38,979 nucleotides of DNA from an uncultured Dokdonia sp. (GTDB taxonomy: Bacteria > Bacteroidota > Bacteroidia > Flavobacteriales > Flavobacteriaceae): contig NZ_CALEMI010000142.1 in assembly GCF_937910895.1 (NCBI RefSeq), forward strand, positions 1-38,979, given 5' to 3'. The position numbers and the translations under genes are program-made. Under the pieces are notes generated by a model, which was given only the letters and a program-made list of their open reading frames with translations, did no database searches and was not told where the DNA came from. Positions 38,906 through 38,979 of the stretch are shown here, one piece after another; position 1 is the stretch's first letter; each line of letters begins with the position of its first letter.

Positions 38906-38979
38906 ACATCAAACATACATGAAATGTTAAAATTAAGATAGTTCTTTGGAACATAATACGTACACAAATCCATTACATT

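Noticed and set aside
38906-38979. A LytTR-type repeat in front of the sensor kinase gene (autoregulation)
   Set aside because: No minus-strand WTGAA pair with 21-bp spacing was found in the visible 74 bp; the one ATGAAA is on the other strand.

Overview
The window is from a member of the Bacteroidetes, almost certainly a marine Flavobacteriaceae; the genus cannot be fixed from the sequence. The evidence is an AT-rich genome with TAnnTTTG-type -7 promoter boxes, AT-rich start regions without Shine-Dalgarno sites, a type IX secretion sorting domain, a TonB receptor with a carboxypeptidase-like N-terminal domain, a lipoprotein TamA (TamL), HYC_CC_PP and DUF7010 family proteins, and a LytTR / His_kinase two-component system. 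There are no rRNA or tRNA genes, no transposases and no CRISPR array.

Left part (1-6952, minus strand): a heavy-metal (probably Cu/Ag) efflux operon, read as HYC_CC_PP protein, CusA-like RND pump, a four-helix-bundle (IVP/Avd-like) protein, TolC-like channel, a metal-binding lipoprotein, then a COG0701-type permease cut by the window edge. The four-helix-bundle gene sits between pump and channel, flanked by TTTTCAC-type heptad repeats that also form part of the channel's signal peptide and, as a related CT-rich stretch, the pump's C-terminus. An orphan degenerate metalloprotease-like gene follows (7159-7734, plus).

7751-13704 (minus): the ligase-associated DNA repair cluster: SNM1-like exonuclease, ATP-dependent ligase and Lhr-type helicase joined by 4-bp overlaps, then the phosphoesterase PdeM across a repeat-bearing gap. 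Next come an outer membrane beta-barrel protein with a strong terminator and a small YgaP-like membrane protein. 15601-17750 is a two-gene Septu-like (PtuA/PtuB) defence operon. DUF2254 membrane protein, topoisomerase IB (plus), and a tamB-tamL-yihY operon (29169 to 20896, minus) follow. The next stretch carries a YdeI-like protein, a secreted DUF1028 protein, and DUF7010 followed by a TonB-dependent receptor (plus).

The most interesting region is 34300-38905. A TPR-containing His_kinase sensor overlaps a LytTR response regulator. Downstream are a lipoprotein gene of unknown function and two tandemly duplicated genes for small cysteine-rich peptides with double-glycine leaders. All three downstream genes carry, upstream, a direct repeat of the form WTGAA(A/G) spaced exactly 21 bp apart, the geometry expected for LytTR-domain binding. 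I infer a local peptide/lipoprotein regulon under this two-component system; no exporter or maturation enzyme is in the window.

Dispersed repeats are prominent: about a dozen copies of a palindrome with the core TTTCGCGAAA (both in genes, in frame, and between genes), REP-like insertions inside cusA and the YdeI-like gene, and 7-8 bp tandem repeats linked to a shared GACAGTATCCAAAA motif.
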